Shown here piece by piece: positions 44,255 to 55,477 of a stretch of DNA of 64,000 nt. The DNA is taken from NCBI RefSeq assembly GCF_901000735.1, contig NC_081545.1, positions 23,715,780 to 23,779,779 on the forward strand. Direction: 5' to 3'. Below the pieces are notes generated by a model. The model was given only the letters and a program-made list of their open reading frames with translations, was not told the DNA's origin and did no database searches. The DNA is from Corylus avellana (Eukaryota > Streptophyta > Magnoliopsida > Fagales > Betulaceae). Each line of letters begins with the position of its first letter. The stretch's first letter is position 1. A program made the position numbers and the translations under genes.

Positions 44255-46360
44255 ATATATATTTTTGAGAAAAATATAAAAAAGTTCTCTAAATTAATTG
44301 TTATTTATGATAAAACTATATAATGTTAAAAAATAACTAAACTAGCATATCAAACTATTGAAATATATCAAAAAAGTCACTTACTTTTTTATATTCCTAT
44401 AATACTCATATTCATTTAACAAATAAAATAATAAAGGGAAAAATATAAAAAAGCCCCACAAACTACCAGCCGTTTTCGATTTAGCCCCATAATGTTCCAA
44501 AAGTGATAAAGTAGCCCCCTAAACTACCAAACTATTGCATTTTGGCCACTCCGTTAGTCAAAACCGTCAGTTTGGACGGAAACTGCAAAACGACGTCGTT
44601 TGTTACAGGTAAGTTACTACAATGCCCTTTTGGGAAAAATATAAAAAAGCCCCCCAAACTACCAGCCGTTTTCATTTTAGCCCCCTAATATTCAGAAAGT
44701 GATAAAGTAGCCCCCAAACTACCAAACAATTGCAATTTGGCCACTCCGTTATTCATTACCGTCAAATATGATGAAAAATTTAAAACTACATCGTTTTGGC
44801 AATGGTAAGTTACCAAAATGCCATTTTTGGAAAAAAATATCATATTAAAACAAGCAAGCAAAACGGCGCCGTTTTGCTTGAAATTAGGGTTTCCTTACAC
44901 TTACCAAAATGATGCCACTTTGGTAAGTGTTAGGAATTAAAAGAAAAAACCCTAGACCCCACGCAGGTGACCCACGAAAAAACCCCCAACCCCAGTTTAT
45001 CTTTCTCCCCAAAACCGCCGGCCACCACGTCGTCTATCTCCGACAGCCTGTAAATCTTACCCATAACTCAATCTTTTTATTGTATTTCATGGTATAGCTG
45101 TCGGATCGGTGTTGTTTATCTACGAACGTGATTTTTTTGTTTGATTTCTACAATGGGTAAGAATTTTTGGTGGCGCTTCGTAGCTAGTGGATGGTGTGGC
45201 CGGCGGTGATGGATGGTGGTGGCAGGGGCAGTCGTTTTGAGAGAAAGAGAGAGAGGGGCGTTGCGTTTTTTTCACTTGAGGGAGAAGGTTGCCGGAGATA
45301 GAACGATGTGGTGGTCGGCGGTTTGGGGGAGAGAGATAAACTGGGGTTGGGGGTTTTTTCTGCGTGGTGTCTAAGGTTTTTTCTTTTTATTCCTAACACT
45401 TATCAAAACGGCGCCGTTTTGGTAAGTGTAAGGAAACCCTAATTTCAAGCAAAACGGCGCCATTTAGCGTGCTTGTTTTAATATGATTTTTTTTTCTAAA
45501 AGGGCATTTTAGTAACTTACCATTGTCAAAACGACGTAGTTTTGAATTTTCCATCATATTTGACAGTAATGACTAACGGAGTAGCCAAATTGCAACTGTT
45601 TGGTAGCTAGGGGGCTACTTTATCACTTTCTGAACATTAGGGGGCTAAAATGAAAACGGCTGGTAGTTTGAGGGGGCTTTTTTATATTTTTCTCAAAAGG
45701 GCATTGTAGTAATTTACCCGTAACAAACGACGTCGTTTTGCAATTTCCGTCCAAATTGACGGTTTTGACTAACGGAGTGGCCAAAATGCAATAATTTGGT
45801 AGTTTGGGGGGCTACTTTATCACTTTTGGAACATTAGGGGGCTAAATCGAAAACGGCTGGTAGTTTGTGGGGCTTTTTTATATTTTTCCCAATAATAAAA
45901 TAATTGTTAAAAAATACAATTTTTAAAAAATACAAAAAAAAAACCAATTGATGAATAAAAACAATTTTTTAACGGAATTTGACTCCAAGGACTAATTTTT
46001 TTTTTTTTTTTGGAATATCTCAAAAACCTTTGATTTTACTTTCATATGACATGAAGCAATTTGCAATTTATGCCAACTACAATGACTAATTATTTATTTA
46101 TTCCAAAAAACTTTTTTTTTTTTGTATTTATTAGCCTTTTTTTTTGTATTTTAAAAAAATTGTTTGATTTTTTTTTATCAATTATTTTATTATTTTATTT
46201 GTTAAAATAATAGTGGTATAATAGGAATATAAAAAAGTGATTTTTTTTGATACATTTTAGTTGTTTGATGGGCTACTTTAAAACCTTTTGAACAATGTGA
46301 GGCTCTATCACAAACGGTTATTAGTTTGACGGGCTTTTTTATATTTTTATTTATTATTTC
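44255..46360. mobile_element. Mutator-like foldback element (copy B), interrupted by a second foldback MULE
   Basis: Counterpart of 31775-32385, split at 44436-45890 by the giant foldback element. Confidence 0.6.
44436..45890. mobile_element. Giant foldback Mutator-like element, 1,455 bp, only in copy B
   Basis: Perfect 9-bp target duplication AATAATAAA (44427-44435, 45891-45899); copy A has one AATAATAAA at 31933-31941. Each arm is built of two head-to-tail modules of about 196 bp (44436-44631 then from 44632; mirrored by 45695-45890), both opening GGGAAAAATATAAAAAAGCC or its mirror. Pairing continues inward through GGCGCCGTTTTG and the CCCCAACCCCAGTTTATC / GATAAACTGGGGTTGGGG blocks to about 45052 and 45285, leaving a loop of about 230 bp. 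No transposase is encoded. The frame at 45184-45399 is part of an arm, not a gene. Confidence 0.85.
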
Positions 46361-46947
46361 ATCCATTAAGAATATATTTAATATTATTTTAGATTATTTA
46401 TTTTATGTGTTCTAGAGTTTAATTTAGGATTTTTTTTGTCCGCTACTTATTCTCTCTCTATAAATAATGAGCTATGTAATATAATTCAATATAGAAAACA
46501 TACAAAGTAGGTCATTATATGTTTTCACCATCTCCCTTCTCTCTCTTTCTTCAGTATATCTATACAATATATTTAACAAGGTCGGATGAGAGACAAATTG
46601 TAGCTATTTTATACTTGACTGTTAGGAGCCACACATGAGGGGCGTAAATGGTGAAAACTGCATGCGCTTCTTTAAGTCCAACAGAGCATAACCTAATCTA
46701 GCCTCATTAGGGCATCAGTGGGGCTCAAGACGACTAATACTAATAAAATTGATAGTTTTCATTTCGAAAGTCAGACTCTCGCTCAATGAGTAGAAATTTA
46801 AGATCTAGGGGAGAAGGAAGCCAATCGTCGCTTTTTAAACTTTATAAGCTAAAATGCAAAAATAGTAATACTTTGGGAGTCGATTGGGTGAGGATTAAAC
46901 ATAAACATTTTTTCATATGTTTTTTTAACAATTGCTTATAATTTTAA

Positions 46948-47314
46948 GGATAAAGTCTACTTAACCCCCTTAAACTATCACTCAAATGACAATCTACCCT
47001 CCAAACTATTAATTGCGACAATTTACTTCCCAAACTACCAAAACAATGACAATGTAGCCCCAATTTTAACAAAATGACAAAATTATCCTTACTAAAATAA
47101 AAACAAAAATACTAAAATTTAATTTTTTAAAATAAATTTTAAGGGTATTTTTGTCTTACTAAAATTTTATAGGGGTAATTTTGTCATTTCGTTAAAATTG
47201 GGGATACATTGTCATTGTTTTGGTAGTTTGGGGGGTAAATTGTCGCAATTGATAATTTGGGGGGTAAGATTGTCATTAAGGTGATAGTTTGAGAGAGTTA
47301 AGTGGACTTTATCC
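46948..47314. mobile_element. Mutator-like MITE, 367 bp (copy B)
   Basis: Counterpart of 32978-33343 with the same TAATTTTAA flanks. Confidence 0.85.
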
Positions 47315-47818
47315 TAATTTTAATTTTTGCATGATTTGTTAATAATTAATGATAAAGTAATTATAATTAAATTTGTACTAAAATCTAAAAGAAATTTAAG
47401 GATATTAATTGTCTTTGGTAGCTTTTTCAAATCAAATGATGATGAGAAAGGCTTGTAACCAACGTACGTATTGTAAACCTAGTAACCACTCTCTGCATGG
47501 ATTTTCAAAATGTCCCAAACACAACCTTAAAGAGATTGTTTGGCAAGACAGGAAAAATGGGCTTGTGTTGGTCGGGTGAATCAGAATATGGAACATGCAT
47601 TTTTGGGCCTGAGTGGCCCAAAAACATAAATAGAGATATAGCGCAAGCCGAAGTTCTACTTGAACTTAAGGGGCTCAAAATTCCTAGGTTGGACTATGAA
47701 GGGAATTGGGCTAGCAATGTCTCTGCCGTATTTTTAAGAGAAATTATTCCACATGTTGTCTTGCCTTAGGCCCGATCTAAATCCTTGGATTGTTCTATAT
47801 ATATATTAAAGAGGACAC

Positions 47819-48442
47819 ATGTTGTTGGGTCATGGATCGGCCACATAAGCCCAACATGTCTCTAGGCCCAAACCAATGAATGAACTCGCTAAGACAGCCC
47901 AAGTGAGGGTTCGGACAGCCCAGTCAGACACCTTCAACTCACTAAGGGTATAATAGTTTGAGGCCGAGGATAGATTGGTCATTTCGCATGGTGAGAAATC
48001 TATGATCACTAGATAAACTGAAGAACCTATCTAGTATCTAAACAACTATCTACGCTCAATAGAACATAGACCTGTTGTCAAACACTTGAACACAGACACA
48101 TGTTCGAGAGATACTCGGACATCCACGTCTAGCGCTAGGCATAACCGCCACTCCCACAATCTCAGGACTCTGAGATCACAGAAAGGCTAACAATCCATAT
48201 CCTTCGCCAGTAACTGCCTAGCAAATACTCAGGGATATGGAGGCTAGAGGTTTCGGGAAACTCCAATTGATTCATGCCTATAAAATGTAAATCGCAACTC
48301 TTGCTCCTTAGCTACTTGTTGCTTATATTTTCTTCCCTCAAAATCTAACTTATGCATCGAAACTTCCCCGCTAGAGCAATCGCCGATAGCTTTGATCCTA
48401 TTATTTTTTATCTTGCAGCCCGACGCCTCCTTGGACACAACC
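47819..48442. mobile_element. Probable LTR-derived repeat (copy B)
   Basis: Counterpart of 33849-34470, with a few substitutions. Confidence 0.35.
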
Positions 48443-48588
48443 ACGCTTCACAGAAGTCATGTCACGTCACCACTCAAAAACTGTCCTCAACACATGTCAC
48501 CTTTTGATTGGGTATAATGTGGCGCACTCTTAGAAATTTAACAGAAGGGAGACAAAAATATGTATTTGATAATAAATTGAAATTTTAC

Positions 48589-48799
48589 GGTAGTAGATGC
48601 GTGAACCAGATGCTACTTTGAAGGGACTCTACTGGCTCACACCTTTGTGGGGTTGTGATGACGGGCTCGCTTTCCCAGGCAGTAGCTATGGCTCAAACCG
48701 GACATTTCATAGTGGGTGGGAACCCCGATGGTAACGCCCAAGAGGGGAAACTACACTGGTCGTCCCTTCCCACCTTTTTAATTAGAAAAAAAAAAAAAA
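48589..48799 (+). mobile_element. Short poly-A retroposon (copy B)
   Basis: Counterpart of 34618-34826. Its flanks have each picked up a substitution (ATTGAAATTTTAC and ATTGAAACTTTAT), so the duplication is imperfect here. Confidence 0.7.
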
Positions 48800-49895
48800 A
48801 TTGAAACTTTATTGAGTAAATTAATAAAATTTAAACCTTAGGGAATTATTTGATATAAAGTCAAACTTCAGGGACCTTAGAAACATATTTTTGAAAACAA
48901 TATTGCCAAACTTACAAATTTTCGAGAGGTTTTTGGATTAGAAAATTTTCAAGAGGTTTTTGGCATTTTTCCTAAATTACCTTTTACTCCATAAGTAAAA
49001 AATAAAATGGTAAACATGAATTTATTTTCCCATCAATTTTTGTGAATTTAGTTGACGACTATAATTTTAATTTTGGCTATGATTTGCTTTAGAATTTTTG
49101 CTCTGTTTATAAAAACTTTTCGCTCGTAACCTTCTATCAATTAATGAGTATGAAATACTTCCCTTTAAAAAAAAAAAATAATAATGAAAACTAATTTTGA
49201 TACTTTTGCGCAAAATGAAAAGGGCAAAAGCTAATAACACAAGAAAACACTAGAAATAGCAATGTCTGTGAAATTCTAATTCTACGCCCAATAGAACGCA
49301 CACGTGGCTATTTTGATCAGAAAAACAGTGAGTGTCTTATCAAAAGTGAGAGACACGTGTCAAACGTGAGATTTTCCATTAATTTATTCTGATGATTAAG
49401 GCAATGAAGGCATGCCAGAAAAGGAGGAATAAGAGAAAATTTTTTTGCATCTTTTTGATAGCTAATAATTTCATCTTATTCTTTCAAACTCAAATACGTG
49501 TCAAGCACAGAGGGGGTTTATTGATATTCCATGCAGACATTTTTACACGTGCTGCTTTGGATATATATCATACTGCAACTATTAGCATTAATGGTCGAAT
49601 ATGTTACAACTGCTATTTAATAGTACTCGTGCACTCTAGATTTTTATCACTTTTCATATGATCCACTCGCTTTTTCGTTTACATTTCTGACCTTTTTTTT
49701 TAAAATTTATTTTGTAATTTTTTATCATATCAACCAATTATCAAGTTACTAGCCACGTAATAAGGTAGATATGTCACACCAACAATTAACCTATATAAAA
49801 AATCCTAAAAAACAATTAACGAGAAAAAGGGTGAAGCCAGGGCTTGGAGATTGCCGTCCACCTTCTTTGAAATTCTCTCAATGACCCAAAATAAC

Positions 49896-50197
49896 AATTA
49901 AAGGGGCTACTTTATCACTTTTTAAATATTAAGGGGCTAAAATAAAAACGGCTAGTAGTTTAGGGGGCTTTTTTATAATTTTTTTCAAAATTTTTTTTCA
50001 TAAAAGGGCATTGTAGTAATTTACTCATAACAAAACGACGTCGTTTTGCAGTTTCCGTCCAAACCTGATGGTTTTGACTAACGGAGTGGCCAAAATGCAA
50101 TAGTTTGGTAGTTTGGGGGCTACTTTATCACTTTTGGAATATTAGTGGGTTAAATCGAAAACAGTTGGTAATTTGTGGGCTTTTTTATATTTTTCCC
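49896..50197. mobile_element. Orphan right arm of the giant foldback MULE family (copy B)
   Basis: Counterpart of 35926-36227. Confidence 0.65.
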
Positions 50198-50277
50198 ATA
50201 AACTTTAGAAGATGTTAGAGAATGAAGGCAGCCTCAGCCTAGGGTCTTTTGAAAATCGTAGGTTATGATGCTTATAT

Positions 50278-50750
50278 TGGATCCGGATCCCCTCCCATTA
50301 CTCCAAAATATGAGTTTCTCATATTTTTTATTCTAGCATCAGTTGTAGCCAAGGGTCTACACTATGCCACGTGTCCACTTGTATCAAAACCAAAAAACAA
50401 ACACAAATACACTTAATTATATCAAATATGAATTAAACAATTATTTTTTAAATAAAATTAAAAAAAATGTTGGAGAAACCACCCCAAGGGAGGTGGTGGG
50501 GCAGCCGCGCGACCACCCCATGGGTGGCTGGGTTGGCGTTTCTCTACCAAAATTGTTTTTTTTTTTTTTTTTTTTTTAAATAAATTATTTTTTAATTCAT
50601 ATTTGATATAATTAAGTGTATTTGTGTTTGTTTTTTGGTTTTGATACAAGTGGACACATGGCATAGCGTAGACCCTTGGATGCAACTAACAGCTAGGATC
50701 AAAAATATGAGAAACTCATATTTTGGAGTAATGGGAGGGGATCTAGATCC
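50278..50750. mobile_element. Foldback element, 473 bp (copy B)
   Basis: Counterpart at a constant offset of 13,970; TGCTTATAT at 50269-50277 and 50751-50759. Confidence 0.8.
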
Positions 50751-50848
50751 TGCTTATATAGGCCCAAGGAAAACTTGAATTTTAGGTATAGGTCAGTTCA
50801 AGAATAACACTGCTTGAGGCTATGACATTTGAATAGGTTCAAAGTAAT

Positions 50849-52290
50849 AAACAAATTGTTGTTGCTCGATCTAGTACTAAGGCAAAATATCGTGCTCTAG
50901 CTAATTAATACCACTTAGAGCTTCTTTGTTTGCAATTGCTATTACAAACATGGGTGTTTCTCTCTCCTCTACTACTCGTGTATTGCGACAATATGAGTGC
51001 TATTGAGATTGCCCATAATGATCATGTTTTATAATGAACGAACAAAAAATATTGAGATTGATTGTGATCACTTTATCCATCATCATCTTACTCAAGGCTC
51101 ATTGCAACTTCATTTCCATTACGTCCCATGATCAGTTCTTGTGTCTCTTCACAAAGTTACATCGTCCAAGGTGGTTTCACAATCTTGTCTCCAAACTCAA
51201 TGCGGTCTCTCAAACTCCAATTTGAGTTTGAATGGACTATTAGGTTATATATTGTACATTGTCCCACATTAGTTATTGGTGTGTATTATACTATTATTGG
51301 CCTCTATATATAGCTAGACTCCACACTACAAAAAAATTGGTATTTTCTGACATGGCAAACAGTACATGATTTTTGCCACGTTAGAAAATATTTTCTGACG
51401 TGCTAAAAAATAGCATGTCAGAAATTTCTGACGCGCCAAATTGGTGCGTCAAAATTTTCTGACGTGCTAAATATTGCGCGTCAGGAACAAAAAAAAAAAA
51501 AAAAAAAAAGGCCCGAAATTTTGAAAATTTTCCCTCCACTTTTTTCCTCTTTTTATTCTTTCCTCATTTATTTTTTCCACACTCTCTCCCTCTCCTCTCT
51601 CCCTTCTCTCCACGGCAAATCGAAGAAATTAGGCGGAAGAAGGAGAACAAAAAGAAAAGGAGAAGAGAAGAAGAAAAAGAAAGGGAGAAGAGAAGAAGAA
51701 GAGAAGCTGCAGAAGAAAAAGAAAGGGAGAGAAAGGGAGAAGAGAAGAAGTAGAGAAGCAGAAGAAAAAAAAAAAAAAAAAAAACAAAGAAGATCGAGGA
51801 AGAAGGAGAGCATGGATCGACGTGCACCATCTCTGCACACCATGGTGTAGATCAGATGGTGCGATCTCTGCACCATGATATTTGCACACCATGGTGAAGC
51901 TGTGTTGAGAAACACAGAGGAATTCCTCTGCCGTGCAGAGGAATTCCAAAAAAAAAAAATAATAAATTTGTAATTCAAAAAAAAAATTCCAAGGAAAAAT
52001 TTTTTTTTATTTAATTTTTTAATTTTCTGACGTGTGAGATAGTGGAACGTCAAAAAATTCTGATGTTCCACCCACTAGCACGTTAGAAAATTTTTTTTCC
52101 TGTCATCTATGTTTCTGACAATTAACGCGTGTCAGAAATGCCACGTCAGAAAAAAATTTTTGACGTGTTAGACACCCTGACACATCAGAAAACTCCAGTG
52201 AGAAAAAAATTGTTTTTTTGTAGTGCCACCTGTACAATATTATGTATAATTCAATATATAATCCTATTATCTACAGATTCTACACAAATC
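50849..52290 (+). mobile_element. Ty1/copia RNase H fragment and LTR-like sequence (copy B and beyond), split by a CACTA element
   Basis: Same RNase H remnant as copy A. It then passes into LTR-like DNA (ATTGTACATTGTCCCACATT at about 51250) that is interrupted at 51324-52225 and resumes with TACAATATTATGTATAATTC. Confidence 0.65.
51324..52225. mobile_element. Non-autonomous CACTA (En/Spm) element, 902 bp
   Basis: Ends CACTACAAAAAAATTGG and TTTTTTTGTAGTG, flanked by CCA (51321-51323, 52226-52228), the 3-bp duplication expected for CACTA. Subterminal TTTTCTGACGTG-type words repeat in both orientations. The interior holds a purine-rich AG/AAG tract (about 51640-51790) and small hairpins but no transposase; lysine/glutamate-rich frames there are artefacts of the purine tract. 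Confidence 0.9.
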
Positions 52291-52870
52291 CCACGAAAAG
52301 AAAAATGGAAAATGTATTATTATTTAATGAAAAAATCAGTCTAGGGTTCTTAAATTATGCCGTGCCATACCATTTAAAGCCAAACACCGGCAATACAAGA
52401 CTATAAGAAGATAATTATAACAAGCTCCATTTGCTTATTGTCTTTCTCCATTGAATTAAAAACACATTCCCAAGCTTGTTGAAAGATACTTTGAACCTTT
52501 TCAATGTGAGAAAGTGTATGCATGTAGAGAAGCATCTTAAAAGCCGAATTCCCATTTGTCAAAGATATTGTATTATAGTGGGGAAAAAAAAAGTTGTATT
52601 CTCCATTCCCAGCCATCGTTTACCAATTGGCGAAAGACATGTTAGATTCTGCATGCATGACAGACATAAAATATTGCATAACAGGGATATCTTCGTACAA
52701 ACTCAGCAAATTACCCTCTTCTCTAACCTCATCTTTCCACATTCTTGATAAGAGACAGTATTTGATCAGTTTGGAAGCCTAAGACACATGTCCTTTCCCT
52801 AAATAGGCAACCTAGCCTAGCCTAGCTATCTCCAAAGCATCGGTTCTTTCTCAGCTTCTAATGTTTCCTT
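52291..52870. other. Upstream region of the BFT-like gene
   Basis: AT-rich promoter-side DNA. A minus-strand stretch (about 52401-52770) has loosely protein-like broken frames, possibly a gene fragment; I recognise no family. Confidence 0.4.
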
Positions 52871-52874
52871 GTGC

Positions 52875-52882
52875 CTATAAAA
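52875..52882 (+). promoter_or_regulatory. TATA box of the BFT-like gene
   Basis: CTATAAAA located 109-116 bp upstream of the ATG and followed by a long CT-rich leader (about 52937-52973), a normal arrangement for a plant promoter. Confidence 0.6.
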
Positions 52883-52990
52883 CCCATTGCGCCAACATTA
52901 ATACCACAAATTAATTAGCACTTCTCCGTATTCTCTCTCTCTCTCTCTCTCCCCCTCTCTCTCTCTGGTTCTGTCAAGCTAGCTAGGCTC

Positions 52991-54210
52991 ATGGAACCAC
53001 TGACTATTGGGAGAGTGGTGGGAGAGGTGGTGGACATTTTCAGCCCAAGTGTTGGAATGAATGTGACTTACAGCTCTAACAAGCAAGTTTCCAATGGCCA
53101 TGAGCTCATGCCTTGTGTCATTGTTTCTAAACCTCGTGTAGAGATTGGTGGGAACGACATGAGGACTGCTTATACACTAGTGAGTTCAAAACAATTATAT
53201 ATGTTGTATTACAATCTATTCTACAATGCTTGCTATGTCAACTTTAATTGTCTTCTTTCTTGTCTTTTAAGATTATGACAGACCCAGATGCTCCAAGCCC
53301 TAGTGATCCATATTTAAGAGAACATCTCCACTGGTTTGTATCATCAAGCCCTAGTCCTTTTTGTGCCCCGCCTTCAATAGGATTGGGATTTACAACAATT
53401 ATTTATTCGAATTGCTAACAATTTGAACATGTAATGTGAAGACTCACTTCCTCGGATAAGTAGCTGGACAGCTCAAAATTTATTTGAGTAGACGAGTCTC
53501 ACATGATTTTTTCATATAATTATTTGTTCAAATTACTAACAATTCAGTCAAATAATTACTGTACGAAGATCCTTTAGTCTGGAATATGTGTCGTTGAACT
53601 CTGACTTTATTAAATCTTTCAGGATGGTCACAAACATTCCTGGTACAACTGATGTTTCTTTTGGTGAGTTTTCACTAATGCCCCTCTCCCTACTTTTATG
53701 CTAACCCTAGCTAGTTCTTATTGTATTATATTCCCACATCCGCACTAATTGTTGAAGAGAAATGCTACACACTTCTACTTTTAAGTGTATACTCCTTAAC
53801 GTATTAGTAAAAATTATTATTGAATTCAAAATTAAATAATAAATCGTCCAAAATTTAATGGTGGTTTTCAATATATTTTATGTTGGGGAGTAAATATACT
53901 TAAAAGTGTGAGAGTAAAAATGTGAATTTTTTTAAAATTGTGGAATGGTTATTACTTAAAATGAAGGATTTAGAATAAATTTGTTTAAACAGGAAACGAA
54001 ACGGTGGCGTATGAGACCCCGAAGCCAGTAGTTGGCATCCACAGGTACGTGTTCATCTTGTTCAAGCAGGGACGAAGGCAGACAGTGAGGGCTCCTGCAA
54101 CAAGAGACCATTTCAACACCAGAAGATTCTCAGAAGAAAATGGTTTGGGCCTGCCAGTGGCTGCAGTCTACTTCAATGCCCAGAGAGAAACCGCTGCAAG
54201 AAGAAGATGA
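52991..54210 (+). CDS. BFT: PEBP-family flowering regulator, BFT-like member of the TFL1 clade (169 aa, four exons)
   Basis: Exons 52991-53179, 53272-53333, 53623-53663 and 53993-54210; all introns GT-AG. The 62-nt and 41-nt middle exons are the hallmark of FT/TFL1 genes. The PEBP ligand-pocket motifs [10 protein letters not shown] and G-I-H-R are present. Two diagnostic residues are of the repressor type: His81 in R-E-H-L-H-W (Tyr in FT) and Asp136 in R-D-H-F (Gln in FT). The exon 2-4 wording ([27 protein letters not shown]) fits BROTHER OF FT AND TFL1 better than TFL1 or CEN. The family binds 14-3-3 and FD-type bZIPs; TFL1-clade members delay flowering. The start is a few residues shorter than usual, because no ATG lies in the CT-rich leader. 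BFT versus another TFL1 paralogue remains to be decided by a tree. Confidence 0.92.
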
Positions 54211-55390
54211 ATCAATCAAAGCAATATTGATGAAGAAATCGAATAACATCAAAATAGATGGGTCTTCCTCCTTCCTCTTCCTCCTCCATCACCCATAATA
54301 AAAGCTTGTTTTTTCCTTTCTTTTTCATTTTCCATCTTGTCGGTATTGTATTATCGATCACCATGGTTGCAGTATATAGGCCGTGCTGTACTAGATACTG
54401 TTTTTCCTTTATTGAGGTTTTGGGACATCAGGGGTCCCATGATCACTTTTTTTAGGTTTCTTTAAGGATTTGGTCGATGATAGGTTTCCAACTAGTGTGT
54501 ACGTGGCATGCAATGATAAGAGTGTTCCAAGAATATTGTGATAATGTGATGAGTTTGGCAACTCCTTTTTTTCCTGTCTTATTTAGCTAAAAACAATTGA
54601 TGTGCATTTTTTATATTAAAAAGTGAATAATACGATATAAAAAAAAAATAATGTGATATAAAAAAGTTTTTTTAAAAGAATAATGTTTTTATGTTAATTT
54701 TTTTTGGAGAAATTGTACATGAACAGTAATAAGGGGATGATGGAGGGGTTTGCCAAACGCTCCCACTAAAACGTGTCATGGTTTTACTTTTTCTTTGGAT
54801 TTTTTATATATATATATTTTTCTTCCAGGGAATTTTTTGGAATATATAATTAGTATGAAGGTCATTATCAATTGTGTCCAATAAAATCCCATTATAACGA
54901 ATTTGTGAAATTCAGTGATGTACATCTTATAAAGGATGCTTGACGCCATTTAATTAAATTGGATTTGAGTTGAAATTCTTATTCTTGGCTTTGGACTGTC
55001 GAGAATGGAAAATTAGAAGACGTGTGTAATGAGCGGAGAATCGACTTTTAAATAAAGGCTAATTTTGTTTAATGGGAGTTAATTTAATTTAATTAATTAA
55101 TTAATTGAATCAGCATCATTTTATAAGTCAAACAATTCAGACAGACATTTAGAGACTCCTTTGAACCAAACCTGATTAACGGCTTTATTCACTCGTCTGC
55201 AGTTCTTTCATACACCCTCTGCAGAAAGAGCATAATGTGTCTCCTCCCCTATAACCCCAAATTCAGCAAATCTCTCCCCATTAGTTAAGCTGTTTTTTTA
55301 ATTGCATTCTACAATATAAATGCATGTCTTGGAATAGCAAAAAGAATCACACCAGTTTCTACCATGTAACTCAACATGTACTTTCGTGTG

Positions 55391-55477
55391 CAGGGGTGGA
55401 ACTAGAATGTAAAATTTTTTTTTGGGGGACCATCCCTTAGCTTGTGGCCTCCCAAGCCCAAGGGTAGTCTGCCCCTG
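55391..55477. mobile_element. Tiny hAT-type MITE, 87 bp
   Basis: CAGGGGTGGAAC at the left and TCTGCCCCTG at the right, with an 8-bp target duplication TTCGTGTG at 55383-55390 and 55478-55485. The CAGGGG..CCCCTG ends and 8-bp duplication indicate hAT. It lies between the BFT-like and XBAT33-like genes. Confidence 0.7.

Larger units (their letters stand above)
37384..51251. repeat. Large duplicated segment, copy B (13.9 kb)
   Basis: Begins on the first base after the N gap with the same GGAAGATTCTGCAG and ends at the same TTAGGTTATATA where copy A stops. It is about 2.57 kb longer than copy A, almost all from the Harbinger-like element at 40115 and the foldback MULE at 44436. Beyond 51251 the sequence is unique. 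Confidence 0.97.

Noticed and set aside
45184..45399. A 71-codon proline/serine-rich frame in copy B
   Set aside because: Part of the inverted arm of the foldback MULE; its mirror image lies at about 44940-45060.
44632..45694. A second MULE inserted inside the first (nested insertion)
   Set aside because: The sequences flanking the inner ends (44623-44631 and 45695-45703) are inverted, not direct, copies, so there is no target duplication. Tandem modules in each arm explain the symmetry better.
25990..51251. A true tandem segmental duplication
   Set aside because: Possible, but both copy boundaries coincide with the 100-N gap, which is expected for unmerged overlapping contigs and improbable otherwise.
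51464..52071. Lysine/glutamate-rich and phenylalanine-rich frames as proteins
   Set aside because: Both strands translate a purine/pyrimidine tract inside the CACTA element; composition artefact.
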